DNA of 64,000 nucleotides, from contig JAHIUD010000073.1 of assembly GCA_018817515.1 (NCBI GenBank), positions 1 to 64,000 of the forward strand, in the 5' to 3' direction. This stretch comes from Pseudomonadota bacterium (lineage in GTDB: Bacteria > Desulfobacterota > Desulfovibrionia > Desulfovibrionales > Desulfovibrionaceae). The position numbers and the translations under genes are program-made. Below are positions 61,632 through 64,000 of this stretch, piece by piece (within the stretch, counting starts at the first letter, position 1; the number at the start of each line of letters is the position of its first letter). The notes under the pieces are model-generated. The model was not told where the DNA came from. It did no database searches and saw nothing but the letters and a program-made list of their open reading frames with translations.

Positions 61632-62900
61632 ATGGCATCGAAACTCGTTCCCCCGCATGGTGGCAAAGGCCTCGTCTGCTGCTTGCTCGAAGGCGCCGCT
61701 CTGGCCGCCGAGATCAAGAAGGCCGCCGGCCTGAAGAAGATCGAAATCTCCTCCCAGGAAAAGGGCGACCTGATCATGATGGGCATCGGCGGCTTCAGCC
61801 CGCTGACCGGCTTCATGGGCAAGGCCGACTGGAAGAGCGTCTGCGAGAAGTTCACCATGACCGACGGCACCTTCTGGCCCATCCCCGTGATGCTGGCCAC
61901 CGACGATGCCTCCGTCAAGGCCGGTGAAGAGATCACTCTGGAGCGCAACGGCACCGTCATGGCCACCATGAAGGTCACCGAAGTGTTCGAGCTCTCCGAC
62001 GCCGAGAAAACCTTTGAGTGCGAGAAGAACTACAAGGGCGAAGGCGCCGACTCCCAGACCGACTTCATGGGCACCGCCATCAAGGATCACCCCGGTGTCC
62101 AGATGGTTCTCGCCCGCAAGAAGTTCTGCCTGGCCGGCCCCGTGAAAGTCCTGTCCGAGGGCGGCTTCCCCGAGAAGTTCCCCGGCGTGTACAAGACCCC
62201 CGCACAGCTGCGCGCCGAGATGGACGAGCGCGGCTGGGCCAAGGTTGCCGCTCTGCAGCTGCGCAACCCCATGCACCGCTCGCATGAATACCTCTGCAAG
62301 ATCGGCGTTGAAGTGTGCGACGGCGTCGTCATCCACTCCCTGGTTGGCGCCCTGAAGCCCGGCGACATCCCGGCCGAAGTCCGCGTTGACGCCATCAACA
62401 CCCTGGTCGAGCACTACTTCGTGAAGAAGAACGTGATCCAGGCCGGCTACCCCCTGGACATGCGCTACGCCGGTCCCCGCGAGGCCCTGCTGCACGCCCT
62501 GTTCCGTCAGAACTACGGCATGAACTTCCTCTTGGTCGGCCGTGACCACGCTGGCGTTGGCGACTTCTACGGCATGTTCGAGGCCCAGGAGATCTTCGAC
62601 AAGATCCCGGTCACCGGCAATGCCTCCAAGGACCTGCTGACCCAGCCCCTGAAGATCGACTGGACCTTCTACTGCGTGAAGTGCGACGGCATGGCCTCCC
62701 TGCGCACCTGCCCCCACTCCAAGGAAGACCGCGTCATCCTGTCCGGCACCAAGCTGCGCAAGATGCTCAGCGAAGGTGGCGACGTGCCCGATCACTTCGG
62801 TCGCGAGGAGTGCCTGGTCATCCTGCGCAAGTACTACGCTGGCCTGACCGAGAAGGTCGAAGTCAAGATGCAGAAGGCCGCTTCCGGCTCTGCCATGTAA
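61632..62900 (+). CDS. sat: Sulfate adenylyltransferase (ATP sulfurylase)
   Basis: 422 residues; makes APS from sulfate and ATP, the first step of sulfate respiration. Motifs: [29 protein letters not shown] (phosphate-binding RNP-x-H-x-x-H), [12 protein letters not shown], and a C-terminal Cys pair region ([17 protein letters not shown]) as in dissimilatory enzymes. The ATG at 61632 has AAGGAG upstream. It is monocistronic, with a strong terminator, and divergent from aprBA. Confidence 0.98.
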   Translation: MASKLVPPHGGKGLVCCLLEGAALAAEIKKAAGLKKIEISSQEKGDLIMMGIGGFSPLTGFMGKADWKSVCEKFTMTDGTFWPIPVMLATDDASVKAGEEITLERNGTVMATMKVTEVFELSDAEKTFECEKNYKGEGADSQTDFMGTAIKDHPGVQMVLARKKFCLAGPVKVLSEGGFPEKFPGVYKTPAQLRAEMDERGWAKVAALQLRNPMHRSHEYLCKIGVEVCDGVVIHSLVGALKPGDIPAEVRVDAINTLVEHYFVKKNVIQAGYPLDMRYAGPREALLHALFRQNYGMNFLLVGRDHAGVGDFYGMFEAQEIFDKIPVTGNASKDLLTQPLKIDWTFYCVKCDGMASLRTCPHSKEDRVILSGTKLRKMLSEGGDVPDHFGREECLVILRKYYAGLTEKVEVKMQKAASGSAM

Positions 62901-62934
62901 TTGAAGCCGCTTCGGCGACTGCCTTAGGTTCCTT

Positions 62935-62968
62935 AAAGGGGCGTCCTTCACCGGGCGCCCCTTTTTTT
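62935..62968 (+). terminator. Intrinsic terminator after sat
   Basis: AAAGGGGCG (62935-62943) pairs with CGCCCCTTT (62956-62964), and the T-run continues to 62968. It begins 35 nt after the sat stop. Confidence 0.92.
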
Positions 62969-63034
62969 GCCACAATTTGACGGCCGCGACCGCAGCACCT
63001 TGCCAGGAAGCGCATCGCCCGGTATATTCCGAGC

Positions 63035-64000
63035 ATGGGACAAATACTCGTCACCGGCGGAGCCGGATACATCGGGGCGCACACGGTCAAGCGCCTGGCC
63101 AAGGCCGGGTACGAGACCGTGGTCTTGGACAACCTTTCCACCGGGCACCGCGACTTCGCCCGCTGGGGCAACTTCATCCAGGGCGACGTGTGCGACGCTG
63201 CAGTCCTGGACATGGTTTTCGGCTCCCGGGAGATCGAGGCCGTGGTGCACTTCGCCGCCGCCAGCCAGGTGGGCGAGAGCGTGCTCAGTCCGCTCTTCTA
63301 CTACCAGAACAACGTGCAAGGCGCGGTGACGCTGCTTGCCGCCATGCGCCGCCACAAGGTGGACACCCTGGTCTTCTCCTCCACCTGCGCGGTGTACGGC
63401 CCGCCCTTTGACGGCCTGTTGACCGAGGACCACCCCATCCGCCCGCTGTCGCCCTATGCGCACACCAAGCGCATGATCGAGCAGATTCTTGAGGACTGCT
63501 CCCGGGCCAACGGCTTGCGCGCCCTGTGCCTGCGCTACTTCAACGCCGCCGGGGCCGACCCCGAGGGCGAGGTGGGCGAGCGCCACCTGCCCGAGACCCA
63601 CCTGATCCCCCTGGTGCTCCAGACGGCGCTGGGCCAGCGCGAGTGCATCCAGATCCTGGGCGATGACTACGACACCCCCGACGGCACGGCCATCCGCGAC
63701 TACATCCACGTGCAGGACCTGGCCGACGCGCATGTGCTGGCCCTGGCGCACCTGCGCTCGGGCGGGGCCTCCGGGGCCTACAACCTGGGCAACGGCCTGG
63801 GCCACAGCGTGCGTCAGGTGGTGGAGGCCGCCCGCGCCGTGACCGGGCTGAATGTCCCGGTGCGCCAGGCGCCGCGCCGCGCCGGGGACTCGCCCCGCCT
63901 GGTGGGCGACGCCGCCCGCGCGCGCGCCGAACTCGGCTGGCGGCCGCAGTTCACGGACATCGGCGAGATCATCCAGACGGCCTGGGACTGGCACCGCCTG
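63035..64000 (+). CDS. galE: UDP-glucose 4-epimerase, cut by the window end
   Basis: 322 codons are visible and no stop is reached at the edge. The NAD-binding motif is VTGGAGYIGAHTVKRL at the N-terminus; the active site has SSTCAVYG and YAHTK (Y-x3-K). LRYFNAAGADPEGEVGE and RDYIHVQDLADAHV are typical of GalE. It interconverts UDP-glucose and UDP-galactose for envelope polysaccharide. The ATG at 63035 gives the standard N-terminus. Family length is ~325-340, so nearly the whole gene is here. Confidence 0.96.
   Translation, partial: MGQILVTGGAGYIGAHTVKRLAKAGYETVVLDNLSTGHRDFARWGNFIQGDVCDAAVLDMVFGSREIEAVVHFAAASQVGESVLSPLFYYQNNVQGAVTLLAAMRRHKVDTLVFSSTCAVYGPPFDGLLTEDHPIRPLSPYAHTKRMIEQILEDCSRANGLRALCLRYFNAAGADPEGEVGERHLPETHLIPLVLQTALGQRECIQILGDDYDTPDGTAIRDYIHVQDLADAHVLALAHLRSGGASGAYNLGNGLGHSVRQVVEAARAVTGLNVPVRQAPRRAGDSPRLVGDAARARAELGWRPQFTDIGEIIQTAWDWHRL

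Overview
The window is a high-GC (about 65-70%) chromosomal segment of a dissimilatory sulfate-reducing bacterium, most likely a member of the Desulfovibrionaceae. The main reason is the full sulfate-activation and reduction set at its right end: sat, aprBA and qmoABC with the extra gene qmoD. The valS - acetyltransferase - cobA/hemD order, class III ribonucleotide reductase and cobalamin riboswitches fit that assignment. No rRNA, tRNA or CRISPR array was seen.

Layout. 1-3.7 kb: end of a MotE-like flagellar gene, truA, a FliD-like flagellar protein and a small RRM RNA-binding protein. 3.8-6.4 kb (minus): a BPL_N/glutaminase-like protein translationally coupled to an AT-rich, probably acquired gene with a HEPN-like C-terminus. 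6.5-11.7 kb: valS, a GNAT-cupin fusion and cobA-hemD. 11.8-17.5 kb: an accessory island with a large serine recombinase facing a minus-strand group (divergent tyrosine recombinase, a putative HTH protein, a small membrane protein and an unknown protein), with long inverted repeats near both edges.

17.5-33.7 kb: a large divergent locus. Leftward: an ABC-2 exporter pair, tonB, exbB and exbD. Rightward: a periplasmic binding protein, FecCD-type permease and ATPase, TonB-dependent receptor, a 1309-residue CobN/HmuS-like protein, a ChlI-like AAA+ protein, a ChlI-ChlD-like fusion and an exported DsrE-like protein. The two arms share a 128-bp promoter region with repeated TACGAATT-like half-sites. 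It reads as uptake of a metallated tetrapyrrole (haem is the leading candidate) coupled to an ATP-driven chelatase or dechelatase. A histidine-rich metal-buffer protein lies just beyond it.

34.4-36 kb: chromate transporter chrA with an ArsR-type regulator and its operator. 36.2-46 kb: a cobalamin-controlled region. Two back-to-back B12 riboswitches drive, leftward, nrdDG (B12-independent ribonucleotide reductase) and, rightward, btuB-cbiZ-btuFCD-tonB (corrinoid uptake and salvage). The btuB leader shows a readable antiterminator/terminator switch that also sequesters the ribosome binding site.

46-52.4 kb: a conserved small protein, an HD-GYP phosphodiesterase, a hemerythrin, groESL, a LuxR-type response regulator and an exported nuclease. 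52.5-63 kb: qmoD, qmoC, qmoB, qmoA, aprA and aprB (all minus), divergent from sat across a 660-bp regulatory region. The window ends inside galE.
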